Shown: positions 1-7,579 of the stretch, in pieces
Layout: each line of letters opens with the position of its first letter
Position numbering within the stretch: the stretch's first letter is position 1
Assembly (NCBI GenBank): GCA_014377145.1
Contig: JACMQE010000209.1
Coordinates: 1 to 10,756 of the forward strand
Direction of reading: 5' to 3'
Source of the DNA: Glaciimonas sp.
GTDB lineage: Bacteria > Pseudomonadota > Gammaproteobacteria > Burkholderiales > Burkholderiaceae
Length of the DNA stretch: 10,756 bases
Translations under genes and position numbers: made by a program
Notes under the pieces: model-generated
Databases searched by the model: none
The model's input: only the letters and a program-made list of their open reading frames with translations
Told to the model about the DNA's origin: nothing

Positions 1-412
1 ATGCCTTGACAATGATTGTCGTGGAAGAGACTGCCAGCATAGCCCCTAGAAAGACCGCATCCATGGTCTTCCAGCCAAAGTACATACCGATCTGGTAACC
101 AACCCATAGCATCAACGTGATTTCTGCAAGTGCCACCAGAAATGCATTGGCACCGACTTTGCTAAGCTTTTTCAGACTGAACTCAAGCCCTAATGAAAAC
201 AATAAAAAAATGACTCCAATTTCGGCCAGTATATGAATTGAGTGCTCATCGTTAATTAATTGAAATGGTGGCGTATAAGGCCCGATGATGATACCAGCGA
301 CGATATAACCCAGTACCACCGGTTGTTTAAACCGATTAAATACCACAGTCACCACACCAGCGATCAGCATGATCACTGCCAGGTCTTGAACAAACAACTC
401 TACTGCTGGCAT
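1..412 (-). CDS. Kef-type cation:proton antiporter (CPA2), N-terminal part
   Basis: Partial gene: 137 codons are visible and the rest lies beyond the left edge. It starts at ATG 412-410 (MPAVELFVQDLAVIMLIAG), with an AAGGA ribosome site at 427-423, ten bases upstream. The peptide is strongly hydrophobic and shows the Kef/CPA2 pattern: QPVVLGYIVAGIIIGP at about residues 30-45, then LAEIGVIFLLFSLGLEFSL at 62-80, and AVSSTTIIVKA at the edge. The last is the conserved SSTTIIVK stretch of KefB/KefC-like exchangers. Family members exchange K+ or Na+ for H+ across the inner membrane; C-terminal RCK/TrkA-N domains, if present, would be outside the window. No stop or frameshift is seen, in contrast to the CPA1 antiporter pseudogene ending about 200 bases upstream. 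Whether the gene is intact overall cannot be judged. Confidence 0.9.
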   Translation of the reverse strand, partial: MPAVELFVQDLAVIMLIAGVVTVVFNRFKQPVVLGYIVAGIIIGPYTPPFQLINDEHSIHILAEIGVIFLLFSLGLEFSLKKLSKVGANAFLVALAEITLMLWVGYQIGMYFGWKTMDAVFLGAMLAVSSTTIIVKA

Positions 413-422
413 GGCGATATTT

Positions 423-427
423 TCCTT
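423..427 (-). promoter_or_regulatory. ribosome binding site of the Kef-type antiporter
   Basis: Minus-strand AAGGA, ten bases before ATG 412-410. It supports this start for the CPA2 antiporter. No convincing -35/-10 pair was found in the 200-base gap upstream (413-612). Confidence 0.55.
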
Positions 428-612
428 ATATTCGGGACGATAGAAGATGGACTGCGATGAAGCAAAAAAGATGTAAGCTGAACTAACATCTACATATTAA
501 GGATACCGTCAGGAAATCATTCGTTAATGCCAACATTGCTTCAACGCATAATAGCGTACGATACTCTTGACCTCAACCAAAAATGCGCCATGGTCGCAGA
601 TAAAGGCTGGAC

Positions 613-1953
613 TCAACCTTGGTGCCGACGCCGACGTTGGTACATCTCCATCAGAGGGGTAGATGAAATATCATGCATCACGATTGACATGGCCACCACT
701 TTCAATAATATCGAACTAATGTGAGATACCAGCACCGTTCCCTGATAACCAGGATGAGCGATCCATTGATATTGGAGCCCAAACACTAGGTAATACAGTG
801 ACCCAATTCCCTTAATGCCGAGCCATTAGTCGCCGTTTAACGTTTTGATATTCGCCCCAGCCAGCGCGATTACCACCGACAGCGGACGAATAACAAAAAA
901 GAGCAATATTCCCAGCAGCGCTCCCGATAAGGAAAAACCGATATGCGATAGCAGGATACCATTGAGAATCACCATCAGGAACTCCGCAAAATTTTCTAAT
1001 TGCTGATTGAAGCTGAGCACCGTTTCAGTCATGTATGCCGAGCCTTTGACCAGATTGGGTCGCTAATTCTACATTATCGCTGGCAAGCACTTTACCTACC
1101 ACTTCTTGGGGCTGGCGATGATGCAAACTCTTCTGACCAATATTGGTAGATTCGATCCGGCGCATCGCCAGGCCGGCGGCAAAGACGGCTAAAGAATCGA
1201 TACCGTGAATCAGTTCTGTGGCTGCGTAGGAGAGTGCGATTAAGCCGATCACAAGAAATTCTCCCACGCCTAATGCCAGCCGAAACCTCGGCTTAAACCG
1301 AATACGGTGCGCTCTAGCAACCATCCCAATGTCCAGCCACCGCCAAGTCCGAGGAGGATGCTCCAAATTACGTGTAATATCGTGTAGACATTCGTTTAAA
1401 CAACGGCTGACGGCACACCAAGCAGGGCCAAACCGAGCATCATGAACGGAAAAGCAGTACCATCATTCAGGCCACCCTCGCCAGTCAGGCTACAGAGAAT
1501 ATGATCGCGATCACCTACGTCTTTGATCTGGACATCGGACGCCAATACCGGATCGGTCGTGGCTAGAATCGGACCAAGCAAAATTGCAGCATCCGAAGGT
1601 AAATCAAATAAAAAGAGTCCTGCTAATGCGACTAACGGAATAGTGACTAGCATCGCTAACACGCCCAAGCGTAACGGCAAGTGCTAGATAGTGTCACGAA
1701 ATGGCATCCACAATTTTAGCCCGACATTGAAAAGCGGTAGCAACAATGCCATCCTTACTACCGTTGTCAGTAATTCAGCATGCTGTGCGGGCGCGACGTT
1801 AACCGAGCCCGTCACGGCAGGGCCCAGAATATAGCCAACCGGCAGATAAAACATTACTGGGCTGACCGGCAAGCGCTCCAATAGGGATGCCATCAATTCC
1901 ATCGACAATAGCAATGTATCAACGATCAGATACCAGATGAGAGGTTGTTCGAT
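613..1953 (-). pseudogene. CPA1 (NhaP-like) sodium/cation:proton antiporter, multiply broken
   Basis: A full-length but inactivated inner-membrane antiporter, read in alternating frames from 1953 to a TGA at 615-613. The start region reads xEQPLIWYLIVDTLLLSMEL with ATC (1953-1951) where the start is expected, preceded by AGAGG six bases upstream. Next come PVGYILGPAVTG, a TAG at 1686-1684, LPLRLGVLAML, the CPA1 motif ATTDPVLASDVQ and the catalytic-region motif SLTGEGGLNDGTAFPF, which keeps the ND pair. A TAA follows at 1398-1396, then HVIWSILLGLGGGWTLGWLL. A frameshift near 1270-1300 leads to EFLVIGLIALSY and SLAVFAAGLAMRRIE. A frameshift near 1050-1065 leads to ETVLSFNQQLENFAEF and FFVIRPLSVVIALAG. 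A TAA at 828-826 is followed by WLGIKGIGSLYYLVFGLQ and the end TPLMEMYQRR. Family identity is clear; the exact ancestral ends are inferred. Confidence 0.88.
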
Positions 1954-2067
1954 GGTATACCTCTGGGGAAAGTTATCTGGATGAATTGAGCGCGTTTGCC
2001 AACGCTAATCTTGACAAGAAAAGAGATCAACGTTAATTGACTGTAAATACTGACCGATATTTATAGA
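1954..2067. other. gap upstream of the antiporter pseudogene
   Basis: Minus strand carries the AGAGG ribosome-site remnant (about 1963-1959) of the pseudogene antiporter. A TTGATC/17/TAGCGT pair is too weak to call a promoter. Nothing else recognised. Confidence 0.3.
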
Positions 2068-2069
2068 TA

Positions 2070-2155
2070 GGGCTTACGCAAAATTATCCTTGCAACGCGC
2101 TTACCAAAAACAACTAGGCAAGTACAACGCTACTAAAACGATTTTGCATAAGTTC
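2070..2155. repeat. short terminal-inverted-repeat element, copy 1 (MITE-like), TA-flanked
   Basis: An 86-base element begins GGGCTTACGCAAAAT and ends ATTTTGCATAAGTTC. The outer 15 bases are imperfect inverted repeats, and TA directly flanks both sides (2068-2069 and 2156-2157). It has no coding capacity. Its right half (2124-2155) matches the right half of the element at 2615-2722 in the same orientation (CAACGCTACTAAAACG versus CAACGCCGCTAGAACG). The ends look like those of a DDE-transposase insertion sequence using TA targets, as in IS630 or the IS427 group of IS5. Family assignment is inference. It could be an internally deleted IS or a mobilised non-autonomous derivative. Confidence 0.7.
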
Positions 2156-2157
2156 TA

Positions 2158-2353
2158 ATATAAATGTTTTGGCTGCGGCGCTACTTCTAACATGTTGATA
2201 GCGATTGTAAAAATGGGGGGTACCGATTACCCTGTTTCACCTGGTATCAGTCACATTGGCATCAAAAACAATGTTGAAAAAAGGAATACAGATAAAAATA
2301 CACCATAGAATCCGTCCCCAAATACCGCTATTGTAAAAATAGTTAAATTTGTA
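2158..2353. other. non-coding debris between repeat copy 1 and the transposase remnant
   Basis: No family-like reading frame was found on either strand. It is AT-rich with a GGGGGG run at about 2216-2221. Probably eroded insertion-sequence or intergenic DNA; the assignment is only by position. Confidence 0.3.
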
Positions 2354-2605
2354 TTAGCCCTTTTTTTCAAGCCAGGTAAAGGATCGATGCAGCCCATTGA
2401 TAGCGGTAAAGAAGTTTCATACTGACTTGTCATAGCCACGCGTTGTTTTCAATTTTTCTTGGGGTATCACGACAACTCTTTCCGCCGCCTCCAGAGGTAC
2501 GATTATGCGGGCATCGGCATTTTAAGCCTTGTCGGCTAGTACCATCAGCGCTGTTCATTGAGAGATCAGTACTTCGGCTTCCTCATCGGAACATTGACTT
2601 GTAAT
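2354..2605 (-). pseudogene. IS5-type transposase, C-terminal remnant
   Basis: In one minus-strand frame, interrupted by stops, the sequence reads SDEEAEVLISQ, stop, TALMVLADKA, stop, NADARIIVPLEAAERVVVIP, QEKLKTTRGYDKSV, stop, NFFTAINGL and TWLEKKG, ending in TAA at 2356-2354. IS5-family DDE transposases have LADKAYDAD with an Asp of the catalytic triad, then VIPPKxNRKTPRxYDK. Further on they have a second YDK followed by RNFLAAIxLA and a WL ending. Here the first YDK runs directly into the NFxxAI segment, so the intervening part (about 30 residues, including the region with the catalytic Glu) seems deleted between the two YDK-coding sites. The N-terminal part is missing: repeat copy 2 starts ten bases upstream. 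Non-functional. Confidence 0.72.
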
Positions 2606-2614
2606 ATATAAGTA

Positions 2615-2722
2615 GGGCTTACGTAAAGTTGTCTAAAAACAATTTTTACAACCCTGACGGGAAGACAGTCGCTAGTAAGGCTAGGAGAGCGCAACGCCGC
2701 TAGAACGCCTTTGCATGAGTCC
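2615..2722. repeat. short terminal-inverted-repeat element, copy 2 (MITE-like), TA-flanked
   Basis: A 108-base element begins GGGCTTACGTAAAG and ends CTTTGCATGAGTCC, with TA at 2613-2614 and 2723-2724. The ends are imperfect inverted repeats of each other and match copy 1 at 2070-2155. Part of the interior matches as well (CTAGGAGAGCGCAACGCCGC). Same orientation as copy 1. Neither copy is intact enough to be recent. An alternative is that the outer ends at 2070 and 2722 are those of one insertion sequence whose interior holds the transposase remnant and extra ends. Confidence 0.7.
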
Positions 2723-2943
2723 TATGATTGTCTTTTGCTGGCGCAACGACATCCCCTACTTTCCCAGGAAAAAGCCCTTTTATTTGTTCTTATTACGCAT
2801 CGCTCAGGCTGTAACGTTTCGTTGTCATTTCAGACAGTTCTTATTAAGTACTACTTAGTCACAGCTTCACCAAGAGTTTCCAATCTCCATTGGAGATGTG
2901 CCCTAAAAACAGAATGCATTCAAAAAATTTTACTTTTAAAATC
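2723..2943. other. region downstream of pbpG, no gene recognised
   Basis: A plus-strand open frame crosses here but resembles no family I know and has no ribosome site. On the minus strand a small perfect inverted repeat (ATCTCC-AAT-GGAGAT, about 2883-2897) has no following T-run. Confidence 0.35.
2922..2942 (-). terminator. possible AT-rich terminator after pbpG
   Basis: Just past the pbpG stop the minus strand reads ATTTTA-AAAG-TAAAAT followed by five T. It has the geometry of an intrinsic terminator, but the six-pair stem has no G:C pair, so it would be weak and may be chance in AT-rich DNA. Confidence 0.25.
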
Positions 2944-4158
2944 TCAATTTTGACCCGCTGCTATCTTGGATCCGGTTAATGCAGGCAATGGGGAATTATT
3001 TTCAGCCAGCCATTTTTTTATTCGATCAGCATCTTCCTGACGCGAATATTTACCGCGTCCATCAAGAAATACTATCACCACTGGACGCCCCTCTAACGTA
3101 GTTTGCATTACCATGCAACGTCCTGCTTCATTAATATACCCGGTCTTTTGCAGACCAATTTGCCATATCGGATTTTCAACAAGATGGTTCGACGTGTTGT
3201 ATTGCAATGGTGCACCACCCGGTTCTACCAAATACTTGGAATCGGTCGAATATTGACGAATAATCGGGTGTTGATAGGCAGCGATCACCAACTTTGCTAA
3301 ATCGCGCGCGCTAGCAACATTTAGATGCGACAGACCGGTCGAATCAACATAATGCGCGCCATTCATCCCCAGTAATTTTGCCTTGGTGTTCATCGCATTC
3401 ACAAATGCAGGTAAGCCACCGGGGTAATTACGTCCTAATGCTGAAGCTGCACGGTTCTCAGAACTCATCAGTGCTATATGCAGCATATCAGTGCGGCTTA
3501 ATTGTGAACCGATGCGCAAACGCGAACTACTATGCTTTTCGCGATCGATATCCTCATCAGTGACGGTCAGCACTTCATTCATATCTTGGTGCGCTTCGAC
3601 CACGATCATACTGGTCATCAGTTTGGTCAATGATGCAATCGGCAGCGCCACCTGAGAATTTTTATCAAATAGCACTTGGCCGGTAGATTGATCCATGACC
3701 AACGCGACGTTTGATTTCAAATCCAGTGGATCATGTGTTAAATTCAGACCGGCGATCTCCCCTGCAGTAAGTACTGCTGGCAAGATAACGGCTGGCGCGG
3801 TGGACGCTACGCGTTGATATATAACCTTAAGATGCCCTTTGACATATACAGTTTTTTTGACCAGATCTTCGCGTTGCTCGAGCAAAGCAAGGTTATTTTG
3901 GCGACTTGATTTTTTGCTATATTTTCGATTGACAGCGACACCCTCGCGTTTGTTTGGCGTACTGGCTATAGCACCTTTGATATTTTTTTTATGCCGCATT
4001 TTACTGACAACGGGGATTTTGCCTGGAGCTGCCTTAGCTTTCGATTTTTTCGCGGTAACCGAAGTCTGTGCTTTAATGGCATCGTTATCCGGCGCCGCAG
4101 ATGCTGTTGCAAAAGAAAAAAATAATGATAATAAAGTAACTAGCGCAGCTTTTTCCAT
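2944..4158 (-). CDS. pbpG: D-alanyl-D-alanine endopeptidase (penicillin-binding protein 7 family)
   Basis: Intact, 404 residues. It belongs to the SxxK serine DD-peptidases (peptidase S11 type) that cleave D-Ala-meso-DAP cross-links of peptidoglycan in the periplasm. A signal peptide is clear: short N-terminus, hydrophobic run to residue 18, likely cleavage after ASA at 19-21. Residues 22-110 are a Lys/Ala-rich basic linker, longer than in the roughly 310-residue enteric protein. The catalytic domain follows: SLTK at 176-179 (nucleophile S176, K179), SEN at 233-235 and KTG at 338-340, all intact, with DSTGLS at about 272-277. There is no C-terminal membrane anchor, as usual for PBP7. The ATG at 4158-4156 is supported by AGGGAG six bases upstream. 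A plausible promoter lies at 4196-4224. It stands alone, 557 bases from the upstream DUF349 gene. It is intact amid decayed envelope genes, suggesting retained cell-wall remodelling. Confidence 0.93.
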   Translation of the reverse strand: MEKAALVTLLSLFFSFATASAAPDNDAIKAQTSVTAKKSKAKAAPGKIPVVSKMRHKKNIKGAIASTPNKREGVAVNRKYSKKSSRQNNLALLEQREDLVKKTVYVKGHLKVIYQRVASTAPAVILPAVLTAGEIAGLNLTHDPLDLKSNVALVMDQSTGQVLFDKNSQVALPIASLTKLMTSMIVVEAHQDMNEVLTVTDEDIDREKHSSSRLRIGSQLSRTDMLHIALMSSENRAASALGRNYPGGLPAFVNAMNTKAKLLGMNGAHYVDSTGLSHLNVASARDLAKLVIAAYQHPIIRQYSTDSKYLVEPGGAPLQYNTSNHLVENPIWQIGLQKTGYINEAGRCMVMQTTLEGRPVVIVFLDGRGKYSRQEDADRIKKWLAENNSPLPALTGSKIAAGQN

Positions 4159-4715
4159 TTGCGGCTCCCTGGTTCAACAAAAAATAACTTGTCGAAGTGT
4201 AGGCAAACCAAACAAAATTCGCAAGAGAATTAAGGGGTTAGCGCAATAATCTAATCATTTTTCTACATGCGCCTGATGACTAAAATTAAAATTTTCCAAA
4301 AAATGGTTATTATAATCACTAAGATTCTCATTGCGCACAAAGTCCCTTACTTTTCAAGTGCTATCCGTACAGAATCACTTGAAAACGACCAACTGAAACA
4401 ATCGCAATCAATGCCGATAGCGCTGCCGAGCAATTGTCAGACACCACAAAGACGACTACCTTTTTATTGTCAAGAAATAGTAGTGTTAATGCCTGGCTTC
4501 ATCGCTGGAGTTCGGTGTTAATGCAAGAAATAAGAAAGTTGAAGAATTTACGTAATTCTGAATTCTTTTTTTGATGCGGTGAAGAACAAGAGAAAACGTC
4601 CGATTTAAAACTGGAAGATGGCAAGCAGATCATCCACACTCTTCTTCTGTTGCACTGAATTTTTCAACTCACCTTTCCAGAATTCTCACGGCTCTATAAA
4701 CTTGGCTTATAAGTT
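4159..4715. other. intergenic region between the DUF349 gene and pbpG
   Basis: It holds the pbpG ribosome site and likely promoter at the left end. No RNA gene or convincing reading frame was seen. A 26-codon minus-strand frame (4685-4605) is protein-like in composition but too short to support. An AT-rich near-palindrome at 4542-4567 precedes a plus-strand T-run with no plus-strand gene upstream. The length may reflect a gene eroded beyond recognition. Confidence 0.4.
4196..4224 (-). promoter_or_regulatory. putative sigma70-type promoter of pbpG
   Basis: Minus strand TTGCGA (4224-4219), 17-base spacer, TACACT (4201-4196). Each box matches 4 of 6 consensus positions at ideal spacing. It would start transcription about 30 bases before the pbpG start codon. 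Found by eye only. Confidence 0.4.
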
Positions 4716-7394
4716 TTACTGCACATTCACAGACAAAATCAATTGTTCGGCCCGTTCTCGCGTATCAAAATCCATAGAAGCCGGTAAGCCACAGACACGT
4801 AATAATTGCGCGCTGCTGCTAACTTCTGTTGACCCTACTTTTAAGGCGGCCTGCAAGACTTCTACTTGCACCTGCAAACGTTCACGCGTGAGGACTGCTG
4901 GACTCTCTACACCGGCAATAATTTCCGCGCGCAATAATTCCTGCAAAAGCACTTTACGATTATTTTCTAATTTCGCGAGATAAGCATTAATAGCCTCCCG
5001 CTCGGCAACCTTGTGTAAATCTAATGCAGTATCGAACCGGTTTCGCATCGCTTTTTCAAATCCGATCGGCAGCACTGGCAACGCTTGCCAATTGGCACTC
5101 CAGGTGTCAAAATTAGCACAGACGTCTGCAAGCCGCCCTGCGCCCACAACAGCAGCGTCATGATAAACAGCCAAACCCAAGCTAACCTCGACCAATTGGC
5201 ACAGCGCCAATTTATCGCACAACGCATACGATTCTAATATTGCAGCATTATGACGTGCCTGATCAATTACCACTTGCAGGTTGACTACAGCAGCGTGGTA
5301 GCGCATTTTGCATTGTCCTTCTGCGGCATGTGGTACTGAGCCTATCTTGTTCCAGTCTTGCTGGACCTGCCGCAGAATAGCTGGCTGCGCCGCATCAACT
5401 TGCGTTATCGCCGTATCAAGAATGACGCACAATGCTTCTTTACGCTGCAAATTCTGACGACGCTCTGTATCGGCAATTGAAGCCGCGTCTTTGCATTGAG
5501 AAAAAATCGTATCGCAAGCGCTACGAAAGTGTTGCCATAGTTGCTGCTCATCTTGGCGTGAAAGCGACAAAACTTTAGCTTGCTCCTGCCAACGTTGCTT
5601 TAATTCACGTAGGCGTTCGGTGGTATCGCGCTGGTTCACCGGTAATTCAAATGCCTCAGTAATCAGCTTTTCACGTTGCGTGATTTCGCGTCGCTGCTGG
5701 GCCTTTAACGGTACCAGCAGTTGTTGGATAGCATTCGCAAAGGACTTATCCAGTAATTTTTTGTCGCCACGATTAACAGTACCTATATTGCGCCAGACCT
5801 GCCGCTTTTGTTGGCAGAACTGCGCAATAGCCTTCCAGAATGGATCGGTGCTAATGCCATCGGAAGCAATATACGATAACGTGACTGCGGCATACTGCTG
5901 TATTTCTTCTATCAGCAAGAGTGCCTTTATCTGGTTGCTTTGTCGCTCTTCAGCCAAATGCTGAAAGTGTGCAGCAACCGGAATATGCGCAGCGTTACAG
6001 GCAGCATCAAAGCCATCCCACAATGCTTTTGGCGCAGAACCGGCCGAAGTATCCAGCGACTTCCAGCGGGCACGCAAGCTACCAATTTTTTTAGCTAACT
6101 CGGTGACCGCCAATTCTTGCTCCGGCAATTCCTGTGCAGCCTTCATTAATTCTTCGCGTGAAACATTCCCGCCCCAGCGTGCCCATCCTTGCAATCGTCC
6201 CAATTCAATGCGTGCCTGTGTCAATCGGGCATTGTCTGAAGCTGATATTTTTAGTGATTTAAAATCTATTGCACGAAGTGTTTTATCGCAATCCTTCCCG
6301 GCTTGTAAAGCGCCCTCTGCCAGCGCAACTTCCAAACCATCCAATGCTTCCAAAAATTGCTGTTGCGAAACAATCTTATCGGTAGGTATTCCTTGCTCCG
6401 GCAAGGAATACGAAGATGTCGATGCAGGTGCAGCTTTTGGTTCCACAGCTTTGATACTTTGTTGTAGCAACACCGCATAGCGCTGCTCTAATGTGTCGTC
6501 AATTAATGCGACCGGCAACACTCCCATACTTGTCCAGCTATGCCGCAATACTTCAGGACGCAACATTTCTGCTGGCGTTGCTTCCCACTGGGCCAATAGT
6601 TCATGGCGTGCGTTAAGTGCTTGGTGATGCTGCTGTAACGACTGAAGATGCTGCTGTACTGCCTGTAAGGCAATAACAAATTGAGTTGATAAATTTTTCG
6701 GTAAACTTGGTGCTTCAGCGTCATTTTCACATTGCTGCATTTGTGCAGCAATGTGTGCCACTTGCGCAGCGATAGCATCTACCGTCAGTGCGTTTGGATC
6801 TATCGAAATTTGCGTATTTAGTTGGTGCAAATGGGCCAGTAAACTTAATATAGAATGTTGCAATGCCGCCTGCACAGTTAATCTATCCACCAACGCGGCA
6901 CTGATTTGCTGAAATTCTTGCTGCTGGATCGCAATCGGATCAGCAATCAGCTGCCAGGCACGATCCAGATCTGCGATATGATTCGGCAATAACTGCTCTT
7001 CCTTCAGTAGGCGTTGCGCTTGCTGCAAACAAAGGGTGGCTTGGGCAGACGTCTGTTGCTGCTGACGCAGTACGTTCAATTTTACTTGCATCAATTTGGC
7101 GACTCTGCGATCAACATTGCGCATTGCTTTCAACACTTGTTCCAATCCTGCTACGCTATGCACCACTTGAGCGGCTTTCAATCGCGCATCGGCAAAATCT
7201 GCTTGCAAAATAAAACTGACTGCGGCGGCCTCTTCGGTCAGCGCCACCGCTTGTGTCAAGGCTTGTTGCCGTGCCGAATCTGTGACGGGTATGCTGGCGA
7301 GGCGCAGGGCAATCTGCTCACGTGCTTTTTGTGCCGCTTCTGACTGTGTTGTGGCGACAGAATGATCTGCACGCTTGAAAAGAAAACCAAACAT
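4716..7394 (-). CDS. DUF349 domain-containing protein
   Basis: Intact, 892 residues from ATG 7394-7392 (MFGFLFKRADHSV). The frame is open to a TTG six codons earlier, but the MFGFLFKR start fits betaproteobacterial members as I recall them. No strong ribosome site is visible. Soluble, with no signal peptide or membrane segment. Residues 20-320 are Gln/Ala/Leu-rich and helical, likely coiled coil with a degenerate HEAT-like look. From about 435 on come several DUF349 repeats, recognised by a Trp in a basic helix followed by G or P: LRARWKSLD (W444), KRQVWRNIGTV (W534), LKQRWQEQAKV (W602), QQDWNKIGSVP (W681) and SANWQALPVLP (W769). Ends TAA. The biochemical role is not established; I assign none. 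Neither this gene nor its downstream neighbour pbpG is decayed. Confidence 0.9.
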   Translation of the reverse strand: MFGFLFKRADHSVATTQSEAAQKAREQIALRLASIPVTDSARQQALTQAVALTEEAAAVSFILQADFADARLKAAQVVHSVAGLEQVLKAMRNVDRRVAKLMQVKLNVLRQQQQTSAQATLCLQQAQRLLKEEQLLPNHIADLDRAWQLIADPIAIQQQEFQQISAALVDRLTVQAALQHSILSLLAHLHQLNTQISIDPNALTVDAIAAQVAHIAAQMQQCENDAEAPSLPKNLSTQFVIALQAVQQHLQSLQQHHQALNARHELLAQWEATPAEMLRPEVLRHSWTSMGVLPVALIDDTLEQRYAVLLQQSIKAVEPKAAPASTSSYSLPEQGIPTDKIVSQQQFLEALDGLEVALAEGALQAGKDCDKTLRAIDFKSLKISASDNARLTQARIELGRLQGWARWGGNVSREELMKAAQELPEQELAVTELAKKIGSLRARWKSLDTSAGSAPKALWDGFDAACNAAHIPVAAHFQHLAEERQSNQIKALLLIEEIQQYAAVTLSYIASDGISTDPFWKAIAQFCQQKRQVWRNIGTVNRGDKKLLDKSFANAIQQLLVPLKAQQRREITQREKLITEAFELPVNQRDTTERLRELKQRWQEQAKVLSLSRQDEQQLWQHFRSACDTIFSQCKDAASIADTERRQNLQRKEALCVILDTAITQVDAAQPAILRQVQQDWNKIGSVPHAAEGQCKMRYHAAVVNLQVVIDQARHNAAILESYALCDKLALCQLVEVSLGLAVYHDAAVVGAGRLADVCANFDTWSANWQALPVLPIGFEKAMRNRFDTALDLHKVAEREAINAYLAKLENNRKVLLQELLRAEIIAGVESPAVLTRERLQVQVEVLQAALKVGSTEVSSSAQLLRVCGLPASMDFDTRERAEQLILSVNVQ

Positions 7395-7579
7395 AGAATA
7401 AATACCAATCAAATATTAGCGGGTCAGATTAATGAAGCAGTCAGAAAGTGGTGAAAAATGATAAGAAGTGCGCAGAAAAATAGCTAAAGTGCTAAGCGTC
7501 TAACAATAAATAAGGGCGACGGTTTAAATGATGCGAGACGAATACGCTAAGAATTAGGTTTAACGTATTCAGGCGCGGA
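7395..7579. other. gap between the MoaB-like gene and the DUF349 gene
   Basis: 185 bases with no gene. A TTGTTA/18/TATTTT pair on the minus strand (about 7520-7491) is a weak promoter candidate for the DUF349 gene. No terminator hairpin was recognised. Confidence 0.25.

Noticed and set aside
527..724. Plus-strand open frame of 65 codons
   Set aside because: Antisense to the C-terminal end of the antiporter pseudogene.
2251..2439. Minus-strand open frame of 62 codons
   Set aside because: Overlaps the transposase remnant in another frame; the remnant frame carries the recognisable motifs.
2711..2953. Plus-strand open frame of 80 codons
   Set aside because: Starts inside a repeat element, ends in pbpG, no ribosome site, unrecognised product.
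3839..4249. Plus-strand open frame of 136 codons
   Set aside because: Antisense to the signal peptide and Lys-rich linker of pbpG; no ribosome site and no family resemblance.
4542..4574. AT-rich hairpin followed by a T-run on the plus strand
   Set aside because: No plus-strand gene precedes it, and the stem has almost no G:C pairs.
4605..4685. 26-codon minus-strand frame (EFWKGELKNSVQ, KKSVDDLLAIF)
   Set aside because: Protein-like composition, but preceded by a stop, lacks a convincing start and is too short to assign; could be the tail of a vanished gene.
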